Below, piece after piece: positions 17,692-25,372 of a stretch of 40,093 nt of DNA (positions are counted from its first letter, which is position 1; each line of letters begins with the position of its first letter). The stretch comes from Agrobacterium fabrum (lineage in GTDB: Bacteria; Pseudomonadota; Alphaproteobacteria; Rhizobiales; Rhizobiaceae), in NCBI GenBank assembly GCA_003241215.1, contig QFOL01000008.1, forward strand, positions 1-40,093. The letters are read 5' to 3'. Both the position numbers and the translations under genes were made by a program. Under the pieces are notes generated by a model that did not search any database, was not told where the DNA came from, and saw nothing but the letters and a program-made list of their open reading frames with translations.

Positions 17692-18078
17692 ATGTGGTAT
17701 CGTTTTTTCCCGATCTGTCTGCTTTTCACGTTCGTCTTCCCGATCGACATCGGTGCGCAGGAGGGGGACCCCGGCGCCGGCGCCACGGTTTTCAAAAAAT
17801 GCGCCATCTGTCATGTCGCCGAAACGGACCAGAACAAGGTCGGTCCCTCGCTGAACGGGCTGTTCGGCAGAACCGCCGGCACGCACCCGAATTTCGCCTA
17901 TTCACAGGCGATGCAGGATGTCGGGAAGGGCGGCCTTGTTTGGGACGAGACATCGCTCCGCGACTATCTGCACGACCCCAAGGCGAAGGTGAAGGGCACG
18001 AAAATGGCCTTTGTCGGCGTGAAGGATGACACCGACATTACCAATCTGATCGCCTATCTGAAGCAATATTCCAAGTAG
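17692..18078 (+). CDS. Periplasmic class I cytochrome c
   Basis: A 128-residue secreted cytochrome with an N-terminal signal peptide (about residues 1-22, WYRFFPICLLFTFVFPIDIGAQ). A single heme site CAICH follows in ATVFKKCAICHVAE, and the axial methionine is in KVKGTKMAFVG. Layout and PSLNGLFGRTAGTHPNFAYS match cytochrome c2/c550-like proteins. The start at 17692 was preferred over an in-frame ATG at 17641 because it begins the signal peptide and follows GCGAGG. Located 129 bases before the cytochrome oxidase subunit II gene, it is a likely electron donor to that oxidase. Confidence 0.88.
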   Translation: MWYRFFPICLLFTFVFPIDIGAQEGDPGAGATVFKKCAICHVAETDQNKVGPSLNGLFGRTAGTHPNFAYSQAMQDVGKGGLVWDETSLRDYLHDPKAKVKGTKMAFVGVKDDTDITNLIAYLKQYSK

Positions 18079-18118
18079 TCGGAGGAGAGGAAGGGACGGG
18101 CCGCTACAGTCACTGCAT

Positions 18119-18147
18119 TTGCCCGCCCGATCCATCCATGAGATAAT
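18119..18147 (+). promoter_or_regulatory. Candidate sigma-70-type promoter before the oxidase operon
   Basis: TTGCCC and GATAAT are separated by 17 bases, ending 60 bases upstream of the subunit II start and after the cytochrome c stop. It could give the oxidase genes a transcript separate from the cytochrome gene. Confidence 0.35.
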
Positions 18148-18207
18148 GCTAATACGCTTCGCGAGAAGGTTGTAAAACTATTCGTAGCCGGGTCACGGGA
18201 GGAGACG

Positions 18208-19023
18208 ATGGCTGTCGTTGTAGTTCTCGTTCTGCTGGTGGTGGGATCCATCCTGTTCCACCTCTTGAGCCCGTGGTGGTGGACGCCGATAGCCTCGAAC
18301 TGGAGCTATATCGACAACACAATCATCATCACGTTCTGGATCACCGGCTTCGTTTTCTCGGCCGTCGTGCTGTTCGTGGCCTATTGTGTGTTCCGTTTCA
18401 GGCACCGCGCCGGAAACCGGGCGGCATATCAGCCCGAAAACAAGCGCCTGGAATGGTGGCTGGCGGGAGGGACCGGGGTTGGCGTGGCCGCCATGCTTCT
18501 GCCGGGCCTGTTCGTATGGAACCAGTTCGTAACCGTCCCGGACGGTGCGAGCGAGGTGGAGGTCGTCGGCCAGCAATGGCAGTGGAGTTTCCGGCTGCCG
18601 GGCGCGGACGGGAGGCTCGGACGGGCGGATACACGCGCAATTGCGTCCGATAATCCGCTTGGTCTGAACCGGAACGACCCTGCCGGAATGGACGACGTCA
18701 TCGTTGAAGGCGGCGAGTTGCATCTGCCAGCCGGCAGGCCGGTGAAAATGCTGCTGCGCGCGGTCGACGTCGTGCATGATTTCTACGTGCCGGAATTCCG
18801 GGCCAAGATGGACATGATCCCCGGCTCGGTCACCTATTACTGGTTCACGCCGACCCGGACGGGAACCTTCGAGGTTCTCTGCGCGGAACTGTGCGGTGTG
18901 GGCCATCCGCAGATGCGCGGCACCGTCGTCGTCGATACCGAGACCGATTATCAAGCCTGGCTGCAGCAGCAGCCGACTTTCTCGAAACTGCTCGCCTCGG
19001 CGGAAACGTCGGCGGCCCGATAA
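18208..19023 (+). CDS. coxM: Cytochrome c oxidase subunit II (CoxM type)
   Basis: A 271-residue subunit with two N-terminal membrane segments (about residues 1-22 and 38-62, with a third hydrophobic stretch near 86-106) and a periplasmic CuA domain. The aromatic electron entry region is VGQQWQWSFRLPG. CuA ligands are seen as HDFYVPEF and CAELCGVGHPQM, with both cysteines, the glutamate, histidine and methionine in place. It receives electrons from cytochrome c and passes them to subunit I. The start follows GGGAGGAG. Name by position at a coxMNOP-type locus. It ends 50 bases before subunit I. Confidence 0.9.
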   Translation: MAVVVVLVLLVVGSILFHLLSPWWWTPIASNWSYIDNTIIITFWITGFVFSAVVLFVAYCVFRFRHRAGNRAAYQPENKRLEWWLAGGTGVGVAAMLLPGLFVWNQFVTVPDGASEVEVVGQQWQWSFRLPGADGRLGRADTRAIASDNPLGLNRNDPAGMDDVIVEGGELHLPAGRPVKMLLRAVDVVHDFYVPEFRAKMDMIPGSVTYYWFTPTRTGTFEVLCAELCGVGHPQMRGTVVVDTETDYQAWLQQQPTFSKLLASAETSAAR

Positions 19024-19073
19024 ACACGTCCTGGAAGGGAAAACCGCACCGGAGGGAAGAGGGAGGATGGAAC

Positions 19074-20852
19074 ATGGTCGAGATGGGATCTGGCGCAGGG
19101 CAGGTCGTCCAGCCCGCTGAGGTCGAGGATGTCGAGCTTTATCACCCGAAAAGCTGGTGGACGAAATATGTCTTCAGCCAGGACGCCAAGATCATCGCCA
19201 TTCAATATTTTCTGACAGCCGTCGCCATCGGCATGGTGGCGCTGGTGCTGTCCTGGCTGATGCGGCTGCAACTCGGTTTTCCCGGCTATTTCTCCTTCAT
19301 CGATGCGGAACATTATTATCAGTTCATCACCATGCACGGCATGATCATGGTGATCTACCTGCTCACCGCGCTGTTTCTCGGCGGTTTCGGCAACTACCTG
19401 ATCCCGTTGATGCTGGGCGCACGCGACATGGTGTTTCCCTATGCCAATATGCTGAGCTACTGGCTTTATCTCTGCGCTGTCCTCGTGCTGGTGGCCGGTT
19501 TCTTCGCGCCCGGCGGGCCGACGGGCGCCGGCTGGACGCTCTATCCGCCGCAGTCACTTCTTTCGGGAACGCCGGGAGGGCGCGACTGGGGCATCATCCT
19601 GATGCTGTCATCGCTGATCTTGTTCATCATCGGCTTTACTTTGGGCGGGCTGAATTACGTCGTCACCGTGCTGCAGGGACGTACGCGGGGCATGACGCTG
19701 ATGCGCATGCCATTGACGATATGGGGCATATTCACGGCGACCGCCATGGCGCTGCTCGCCTTCCCGGCGCTCTTCGTCGCCGCCGTCATGATGCTGTTCG
19801 ACCGGCTGCTCGGCACCAGCTTCTTCATGCCGGCCATCGTGGAGATGGGCGAACAATTGAAGCAGGAGGGCGGCAGCCCCATCCTGTTCCAGCACCTGTT
19901 CTGGTTCTTCGGCCATCCGGAAGTCTATATCGTCGCACTTCCCGCCTTCGGTATCGTTTCGGATCTGATCAGCACCCATGCGCGCAAGAATATCTTCGGC
20001 TACCGCATGATGGTCTGGGCGATCGTCATCATCGCGGCGCTGAGCTTCATCGTCTGGGCGCACCATATGTATGTCAGCGGCATGAACCCGAATTTCGGGT
20101 TCTTTTTCGCAACCACGACGCTGATCATCGCCGTGCCGACGGCGATCAAGGTCTATAACTGGGTGCTCACGCTCTGGCGCGGCGATATCCATCTCACCCT
20201 GCCGATGCTGTTTGCGCTCGCCTTCATCGTCACATTCATCAATGGCGGATTGACGGGCCTCTTCCTCGGCAATGTCGTCGTTGATGTGCCGCTGTCCGAT
20301 ACCATGTTCGTTGTCGCCCATTTTCATATGGTGATGGGGGTCGCGCCGATCATGGTGATCTTCGGAGCGATTCACCACTGGTATCCGAAAGTCACCGGCC
20401 GGATGCTGAACGAGGCAATGGGGCACGTCCATTTCTGGGTCACCTTCCTCGGCGCCTACGCCATCTTCTTCCCGATGCATTATCTCGGCCTGATGGGCGT
20501 GCCGCGCCGCTACTACGAGCTGGGCGAAACCGCTTTCATTCCAGATTCGGCGCACACGTTGAACATGTTCATCACCGTGGCTGCGCTCGTCGTCGGTGCG
20601 GCGCAATTGCTGTTCCTGTTCAATCTCGAGTGGAGCCTGCGCTGGGGCAAAAAGGCGGTCGGTAATCCGTGGCGGGCCACGACACTGGAATGGCAGACGC
20701 CGCAGACGCCGCCGGTTCATGGCAACTGGGGCAAGGAACTGCCTGTCGTTTATCGCTGGCCCTATGATTACAGCGTGCCCGGCGCGGCTGAGGATTTCCT
20801 GCCGCAAAACCAGCCGGCTGCGGCCGGGCCGTCCGAGAGGGCGTTGTCATGA
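19074..20852 (+). CDS. coxN: Cytochrome c oxidase subunit I (CoxN type)
   Basis: A 592-residue catalytic subunit of a heme-copper oxidase with about twelve membrane segments. Heme and copper ligands can be placed: His88 (low-spin heme) in TMHGM, His281 with the cross-linked Tyr285 in GHPEVY, His330 and His331 in WAHHMY, and His416/His418 in VAHFHMVMG. Glu283 in HPEVY and Lys359 in PTAIKVYNW are the proton-path residues typical of A-type oxidases. A soluble N-terminal stretch of about 30 residues and a C-terminal tail of about 60 flank the core. The start at 19074, with GGGAGG upstream, was chosen over an in-frame start at 18891 inside subunit II. Confidence 0.94.
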   Translation: MVEMGSGAGQVVQPAEVEDVELYHPKSWWTKYVFSQDAKIIAIQYFLTAVAIGMVALVLSWLMRLQLGFPGYFSFIDAEHYYQFITMHGMIMVIYLLTALFLGGFGNYLIPLMLGARDMVFPYANMLSYWLYLCAVLVLVAGFFAPGGPTGAGWTLYPPQSLLSGTPGGRDWGIILMLSSLILFIIGFTLGGLNYVVTVLQGRTRGMTLMRMPLTIWGIFTATAMALLAFPALFVAAVMMLFDRLLGTSFFMPAIVEMGEQLKQEGGSPILFQHLFWFFGHPEVYIVALPAFGIVSDLISTHARKNIFGYRMMVWAIVIIAALSFIVWAHHMYVSGMNPNFGFFFATTTLIIAVPTAIKVYNWVLTLWRGDIHLTLPMLFALAFIVTFINGGLTGLFLGNVVVDVPLSDTMFVVAHFHMVMGVAPIMVIFGAIHHWYPKVTGRMLNEAMGHVHFWVTFLGAYAIFFPMHYLGLMGVPRRYYELGETAFIPDSAHTLNMFITVAALVVGAAQLLFLFNLEWSLRWGKKAVGNPWRATTLEWQTPQTPPVHGNWGKELPVVYRWPYDYSVPGAAEDFLPQNQPAAAGPSERALS

Positions 20853-21553
20853 CCGCCATTCTCATCTTCCTGGTCGGGATTGCCGGCATCATCGTCTGGT
20901 GGATGGCGCGGCAGCGGTTGGCCTCGAAGCCCTGGCTGGAAATCGGCGTGATAGGCGATGCGCCGGAGATGCAAGGGTCGTCGGCGACAATTGCGAAAGT
21001 CGGACTTGGGATATTTCTGGCGGTCGTGGGCGCGCTTTTCACTTTGCTCATCAGCGCCTATCTCGGCCGCATGGGCGGTGCCGACTGGTGGAGCATTCCC
21101 ATCCCCGGGCTGTTATGGGTGAATACGGCGGCGCTTGCCGCCAGCAGTCTGGCGCTGCAATGGGCGAAAACCGAAGCCGGGGCCGATCACCGTGAAAGGC
21201 TGAATGCGGCTCTTGCGACAGGCTTTGTGATGGCTGTTCTCTTTGTTTCCGGGCAGTTTCTGGCCTGGCGGCAGCTCCTTTCCGCAGGTTATGTTCTGGC
21301 GAATAACCCATCGAACAGCTTCTTCTACATGATAACCGGCCTGCACGGTCTGCATGTATTGGGCGGGCTATTCGTGCTCGGACGCACCGCATTCCGCGCC
21401 CGCAGCGAGCCCTTGTCGGCAAGGATCAGCCTCAGTGTGGAGCTGTGCGCCATCTACTGGCATTTCATGCTGGTTGTCTGGCTGATCCTTTTTGCGCTCT
21501 TTGCCGGCTGGGCGAACAGTTTCGTCGATCTCTGCCGTCAACTGGTCACCTGA
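20849..21553 (+). CDS. coxO: Cytochrome c oxidase subunit III family protein (CoxO type)
   Basis: A 234-residue membrane protein with about seven hydrophobic segments that overlaps the subunit I gene by four bases (ATGA), so translation is coupled. Subunit III features are ASSLALQWAK, LFVSGQFLAWRQL, NSFFYMITGLHGLHVLGGL and the C-terminal ELCAIYWHFMLVVWLILF. Two subunit III-like proteins follow each other here, as in coxMNOP loci; this is the first. The N-terminal helix (ILIFLVGIAGIIVWWMA) and the following polar linker are not part of the core subunit III fold. Confidence 0.86.
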   Translation: MTAILIFLVGIAGIIVWWMARQRLASKPWLEIGVIGDAPEMQGSSATIAKVGLGIFLAVVGALFTLLISAYLGRMGGADWWSIPIPGLLWVNTAALAASSLALQWAKTEAGADHRERLNAALATGFVMAVLFVSGQFLAWRQLLSAGYVLANNPSNSFFYMITGLHGLHVLGGLFVLGRTAFRARSEPLSARISLSVELCAIYWHFMLVVWLILFALFAGWANSFVDLCRQLVT

Positions 21554-21565
21554 GGAGTGTCGATC

Positions 21566-22291
21566 ATGACCGCAACCATGGAGGAAAGACCGGTAAGCGA
21601 TCCGCATCTGCGGCCGTCGGGACTGCGCGGCGTCGCCGCCGATCTGTCATCTGACCAGCGGGCGTTCAAGAACGTCTCCTGGGGCAAGGCGATGATGTGG
21701 ATCTTCATCCTGAGCGATATCTTCATTTTCGGCTGTTTCCTGCTGGCTTACATGGCGGCGCGCATGTCGGCCACCGCGGCCTGGCCCAATCCGAGCGAGG
21801 TTTTCGCGCTGACGATTGGCGGCAGGCAGATTCCGCTGATCCTGATCGCCATCATGACCTTCGTTCTCATCAGCAGCAGCGGCACGATGGCCATGGCCGT
21901 CAACTTCGCATATCGCCGCGATCGCCGCAAAACCGCCGCGCTGATGGTGGCGACGGCAGCGCTTGGCGCGACATTTGTGGGAATGCAGGCATTCGAATGG
22001 AGCAAGCTGATCGCAGAGGGTGTCCGTCCCTGGGGAAACCCGTGGGGTGCGGCGCAGTTCGGTTCGGCTTTCTTCATGATCACGGGCTTTCACGGCACCC
22101 ATGTCTCGATCGGCGTCCTGTTTCTTCTCATCGTCGCACGCAAGGTGTGGCGGGGAGATTTCGATGAGGAAAGGCGGGGGTTCTTCACCAGCCGCAAGGG
22201 GCAATACGAGATCGTCGAAATAACCGGTCTTTATTGGCACTTTGTCGATCTGGTGTGGGTCTTCATCTTCGCATTTTTCTATCTGTGGTGA
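21566..22291 (+). CDS. coxP: Cytochrome c oxidase subunit III family protein (CoxP type)
   Basis: A 241-residue subunit III-like membrane protein. Features include GKAMMWIFILSDIFIFGCFL, FSTMAMAVNFAYRR-like SSGTMAMAVNFAYRRDRR, GMQAFEWSKLI, FGSAFFMITGFHGTHVSIG and the C-terminal YEIVEITGLYWHFVDLVWVFIF, all typical of heme-copper oxidase subunit III. The start at 21566 follows AGGAG; a GTG three codons earlier is less well placed. It lies 12 bases after the other subunit III gene and 14 bases before the small subunit. Confidence 0.88.
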   Translation: MTATMEERPVSDPHLRPSGLRGVAADLSSDQRAFKNVSWGKAMMWIFILSDIFIFGCFLLAYMAARMSATAAWPNPSEVFALTIGGRQIPLILIAIMTFVLISSSGTMAMAVNFAYRRDRRKTAALMVATAALGATFVGMQAFEWSKLIAEGVRPWGNPWGAAQFGSAFFMITGFHGTHVSIGVLFLLIVARKVWRGDFDEERRGFFTSRKGQYEIVEITGLYWHFVDLVWVFIFAFFYLW

Positions 22292-22305
22292 GTGAGGATG
22301 GCATC

Positions 22306-22638
22306 ATGGCACAGCAGCAGTCACAACAGGGACAGCAGCATCCGATAAGGCTTTACATGGTGGTCTGGGGACTGCTTTTCGTCCTCAGCACCTTCTCCTA
22401 TCTGGTCGATTATCTCGGCATTCAGAGTTATCCGCGATGGTCGCTGATCATCCTGTTCATGATCCTGAAGGCGGGGCTGATCGTTGCGGTTTTCATGCAC
22501 ATGGCCTGGGAACGGCTGATTTTGGTCTATGCCATCATGCTTCCGCCGGTCCTCGTGCTCGTCTTCGCGGCACTGATGGCCTCGGAATCCAGCTATACGG
22601 CTCTCACCCGGCTGACCTTCATGGGCGCAGGCCCCTAG
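22306..22638 (+). CDS. Small cytochrome oxidase subunit, prokaryotic COX4/CtaF-like
   Basis: A 110-residue protein with a glutamine-rich soluble N terminus (MAQQQSQQGQQHP) and three membrane helices. The block IILFMILKAGLIVAVFMHMAWER resembles the prokaryotic subunit IV family, which stabilises heme-copper oxidases. It is the last gene of the oxidase operon and converges, 17 bases away, with the GlxA-type regulator. No clear terminator is visible in that short gap. Confidence 0.8.
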   Translation: MAQQQSQQGQQHPIRLYMVVWGLLFVLSTFSYLVDYLGIQSYPRWSLIILFMILKAGLIVAVFMHMAWERLILVYAIMLPPVLVLVFAALMASESSYTALTRLTFMGAGP

Positions 22639-22655
22639 AACCGTTACAGCGATAT

Positions 22656-23687
22656 TCAGGAGTGTGGAAGCAGCACGCCGACAGCGAATTCCTCGTCGCT
22701 CGCCGTATGGCCGGCCTGGGTCTTGCGGTATTCGCTGGGCGTGAACCCGCGCTCGGCTCGTAGCGTGCGGGAAAGATGCGGCGCGTCGCAAAACCCGGTG
22801 GCGAGCGCAATCTGGGTGATCGTGTCATGCGTGGTACGCAGCAGGGAAAGCGCACGGTCCAGCCGCAGTTCCAGATAGACCTTCGACGGCGTCGCCTTCA
22901 GATCGGTGAGGAAACGCCGTTCGAGGCTGCGGCGGCCAAGGCCGAGATCGCTCGCCAGTTCCAGCACGGTTTTCGGAACCTCGATATTCTGCTGCATCCG
23001 CAGGATCGCTTTTTTGACGAGGGGATCATTGGCCTTTCGCGTGCTTTGCTGGCCGGGCTGGGGCTTTTCGCCGCTCAGCGCGCTGTCGATCATCATGATG
23101 TTGAGGCTCTTGATGGCGGCGGACTGGCCGACATGACGTTCGACGAGGAAAGCCGCCAGATGCGCGGCGCCATGGCCGCCGGAACAGGTCAGCCGGTCGC
23201 GGTCGATGACGAAAATCTGGTCGGAGATCATCTGCACCGTATCGAAACGGTCGAGAAAATCCTGATGGTGGAACCAGCTCACGCAGCAGCGATAACCATC
23301 GAGCAGGCCCGCTTCGTGCAGGATGAAAACGCCGGTGCAGAGCCCGACAATGGGAATGCCCGCCGCCGCCCGGTCTTTGAGGAAGCGCAGCGCCTCCGGC
23401 GGCAGGGCGCTGTGATCGCTGATCAGGCCGCCGACAACGACGATATAGTCGTATTGCCCGGCATCCATCAGCCGCGTATCCGGCTGCACCTTCACGCCGC
23501 AGCTCGACTGCACGCTGCCGAGCGTTGCCGAGAGCACTGACCACTCGCACAGGATCGGCCGGGAGCGGTCCGCCTCATCGGCGGCAAGACGCAGCACATC
23601 GACGAAATTCGCGAAGGCCGACAGCGTAAAGCGGTCGGCAAGCAGGAAGGCGACGCTGAGGCGTTTTCTGGCGCGGTGTGAGGTCAT
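22656..23687 (-). CDS. GlxA-type AraC-family regulator divergent from soxBDAG
   Basis: A 343-residue regulator with an N-terminal DJ-1/PfpI-like glutamine-amidotransferase domain (about residues 10-190, LSVAFLLADRFTLSAFANFVDVLR, VVVGGL, GLCTGVFILHEAGLLDG) and a C-terminal AraC DNA-binding domain (about 220-330, LELASDLGLGRRSLERRF and IALATGFCDAPHLSRTLRAERGFTPSEYRK). The same architecture is found in the Pseudomonas regulators GbdR and SouR, which control glycine betaine and sarcosine catabolism. Divergence from sarcosine oxidase over a 100-base promoter makes a sarcosine-responsive activator likely. A start five codons earlier (23702) is an alternative; neither has a clear ribosome site. Confidence 0.88.
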   Translation of the reverse strand: MTSHRARKRLSVAFLLADRFTLSAFANFVDVLRLAADEADRSRPILCEWSVLSATLGSVQSSCGVKVQPDTRLMDAGQYDYIVVVGGLISDHSALPPEALRFLKDRAAAGIPIVGLCTGVFILHEAGLLDGYRCCVSWFHHQDFLDRFDTVQMISDQIFVIDRDRLTCSGGHGAAHLAAFLVERHVGQSAAIKSLNIMMIDSALSGEKPQPGQQSTRKANDPLVKKAILRMQQNIEVPKTVLELASDLGLGRRSLERRFLTDLKATPSKVYLELRLDRALSLLRTTHDTITQIALATGFCDAPHLSRTLRAERGFTPSEYRKTQAGHTASDEEFAVGVLLPHS

Positions 23688-23787
23688 GACGCAAATATTC
23701 ATGCAAACAGACGTGATTGTCCAGCCGGGGCGCGGCAAATGCTCCTAGCTTTTGCGACACGAGATTTTCCAACCATCGGGTCCGCTC

Positions 23788-25041
23788 ATGACGCGTTTTA
23801 ATGCCTTCAATCTTTTGCGGAATGCCCTGACCGGCCACAAGAACTGGGACGAGCAATGGCCCGACAGTCAGCCGAAAGCCGAATATGACGTGGTCATCGT
23901 CGGCGCCGGCGGCCATGGTCTGGGCGCTGCCTATTATCTGGCCAGCCAGCACGGCATCACCAATGTTGCCGTCATCGACAAGGGCTGGCTCGGCGGCGGC
24001 AATACCGGCCGCAACACCACGATCATCCGCTCGAACTATCTCTATGACGAGAGCGCCCGTCTTTACGATCACGCCGTCGATCTGTGGGAGAGTCTGAGCC
24101 AGGAGCTTAACTACAACGTCATGTATTCAAGGCGCGGCGTGCTGATGCTGGCGCATAATGTGCACGATGTGCAGAGCTTCAAGCGCCACATCCATTCCAA
24201 CCGTTTGAACGGTGTCGATAATCGCTGGCTCACCCCGGAAGAGTGCAAGGACTATTGCCCGCCGCTCAGCATCGCGCCGAATGCCCGCTATCCGGTCATG
24301 GGCGGCGCGCTTCAGGAACGGGCTGGCACGGCCCGCCACGATGCGGTCGCCTGGGGTTATGCGCGCGGCGCCGCCGCCCGCGGCGTCGATATCATCCAGA
24401 ACTGCCCGGTCACGGCCATTCGCCGCAACGCCGACGGCTCGGTCGCGGGCGTCGAGACGGCGAGGGGCTTCATCAAGGCGAAGAAGGTCGCGGTTTCCGC
24501 CGCCGGCCACACCTCTGTTGTCATGGACACGGCCGGCGTGCGCCTGCCGCTCGAAAGCTATCCGTTGCAGGCGCTGGTGTCGGAACCGGTCAAGCCGATC
24601 TTCCCCTGCGTGGTCATGTCGAACGCGGTCCACGCCTATATCAGCCAGTCCGACAAGGGCGAGCTGGTGATCGGTTCGGGCACGGACCAATATACCTCCT
24701 ATTCGCAGCGCGGCGGCCTGCCGCTGATCGAGCATACGATCGCGGCCATCGTTGAAATCTTCCCGATCTTCAACCGCATGCGGATGCTGCGCAAATGGGG
24801 CGGTATCGTCGATGTCACGCCGGATCGCTCGGCCATTCTCGGCAAGACGCCGGTTGCCGGTCTTTATGTCAATTGCGGCTGGGGTACCGGCGGTTTTAAG
24901 GCCACGCCCGGCGCTGCCCACACCTTCGCCTGGACCATCGCCAAAAACGAACCGCACCCGATCAACGCGCCGTTCACGCTGGAACGCTTCCGCTCCGGCC
25001 GCCTGATCGACGAAGCGGCCGCCGCCGCCGTGGCGCACTGA
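23788..25041 (+). CDS. soxB: Sarcosine oxidase beta subunit
   Basis: A 417-residue subunit of heterotetrameric sarcosine oxidase, which oxidatively demethylates sarcosine to glycine, passing the methyl group as formaldehyde or methylene-tetrahydrofolate and producing peroxide. The FAD motif is IVGAGGHGLGAAYYLA (about residues 37-52). The ERAGTARHDAVAWGYARG block carries His184, plausibly the covalent FMN-binding histidine of the beta subunit. The C-terminal YVNCGWGTGGFKATPGA is a family hallmark. Length equals the family. The start at 23788 was chosen over 23752 to match the family N terminus. First gene of soxBDAG. Confidence 0.95.
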   Translation: MTRFNAFNLLRNALTGHKNWDEQWPDSQPKAEYDVVIVGAGGHGLGAAYYLASQHGITNVAVIDKGWLGGGNTGRNTTIIRSNYLYDESARLYDHAVDLWESLSQELNYNVMYSRRGVLMLAHNVHDVQSFKRHIHSNRLNGVDNRWLTPEECKDYCPPLSIAPNARYPVMGGALQERAGTARHDAVAWGYARGAAARGVDIIQNCPVTAIRRNADGSVAGVETARGFIKAKKVAVSAAGHTSVVMDTAGVRLPLESYPLQALVSEPVKPIFPCVVMSNAVHAYISQSDKGELVIGSGTDQYTSYSQRGGLPLIEHTIAAIVEIFPIFNRMRMLRKWGGIVDVTPDRSAILGKTPVAGLYVNCGWGTGGFKATPGAAHTFAWTIAKNEPHPINAPFTLERFRSGRLIDEAAAAAVAH

Positions 25042-25051
25042 GGACAAGACC

Positions 25052-25372
25052 ATGCTGCTGATCCGCTGCCCCTATTGCAATGAAACGCTGCCCGAAGCCG
25101 AATTCACCTATGCCGGGCAGGCCCATATTATCCGCGCCGCCGATCCCTCGTCGCAGACCGATGAGCAATGGGAAGAATTCCTGTTCATCCGCGAAAATGT
25201 GAAAGGTCCGCATTTCGAGCGCTGGCGGCACCTGCATGGCTGCGGCCGCTTCTTCAACGCCGTGCGTGACACGGTGAGCGACCGTTTCCTCACGACCTAT
25301 CGGGCAGGCGAACCGCGTCCTGAACTTTCTTCCCTGACCCGAGCGCCAGCAAGTCCCGAGGTGTCGAAATGA
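25052..25372 (+). CDS. soxD: Sarcosine oxidase delta subunit
   Basis: A 106-residue zinc-binding small subunit. The zinc ligands are Cys6 and Cys9 in RCPYCNETLPEAEF and the HLHGCGRFFNAVRDT cluster (His60/His62, Cys64). FTYAGQAHIIRAADP and FLFIRENVKGPHFERWRH are typical. It starts 10 bases after soxB and overlaps soxA by four bases (ATGA), so all three are translated together. Confidence 0.95.
   Translation: MLLIRCPYCNETLPEAEFTYAGQAHIIRAADPSSQTDEQWEEFLFIRENVKGPHFERWRHLHGCGRFFNAVRDTVSDRFLTTYRAGEPRPELSSLTRAPASPEVSK

Noticed and set aside
19608..20807. A 399-codon minus-strand frame in the oxidase region
   Set aside because: It overlaps cytochrome oxidase subunit I, where all heme and copper ligands are in place. 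The reverse product is a charged, low-complexity shadow.
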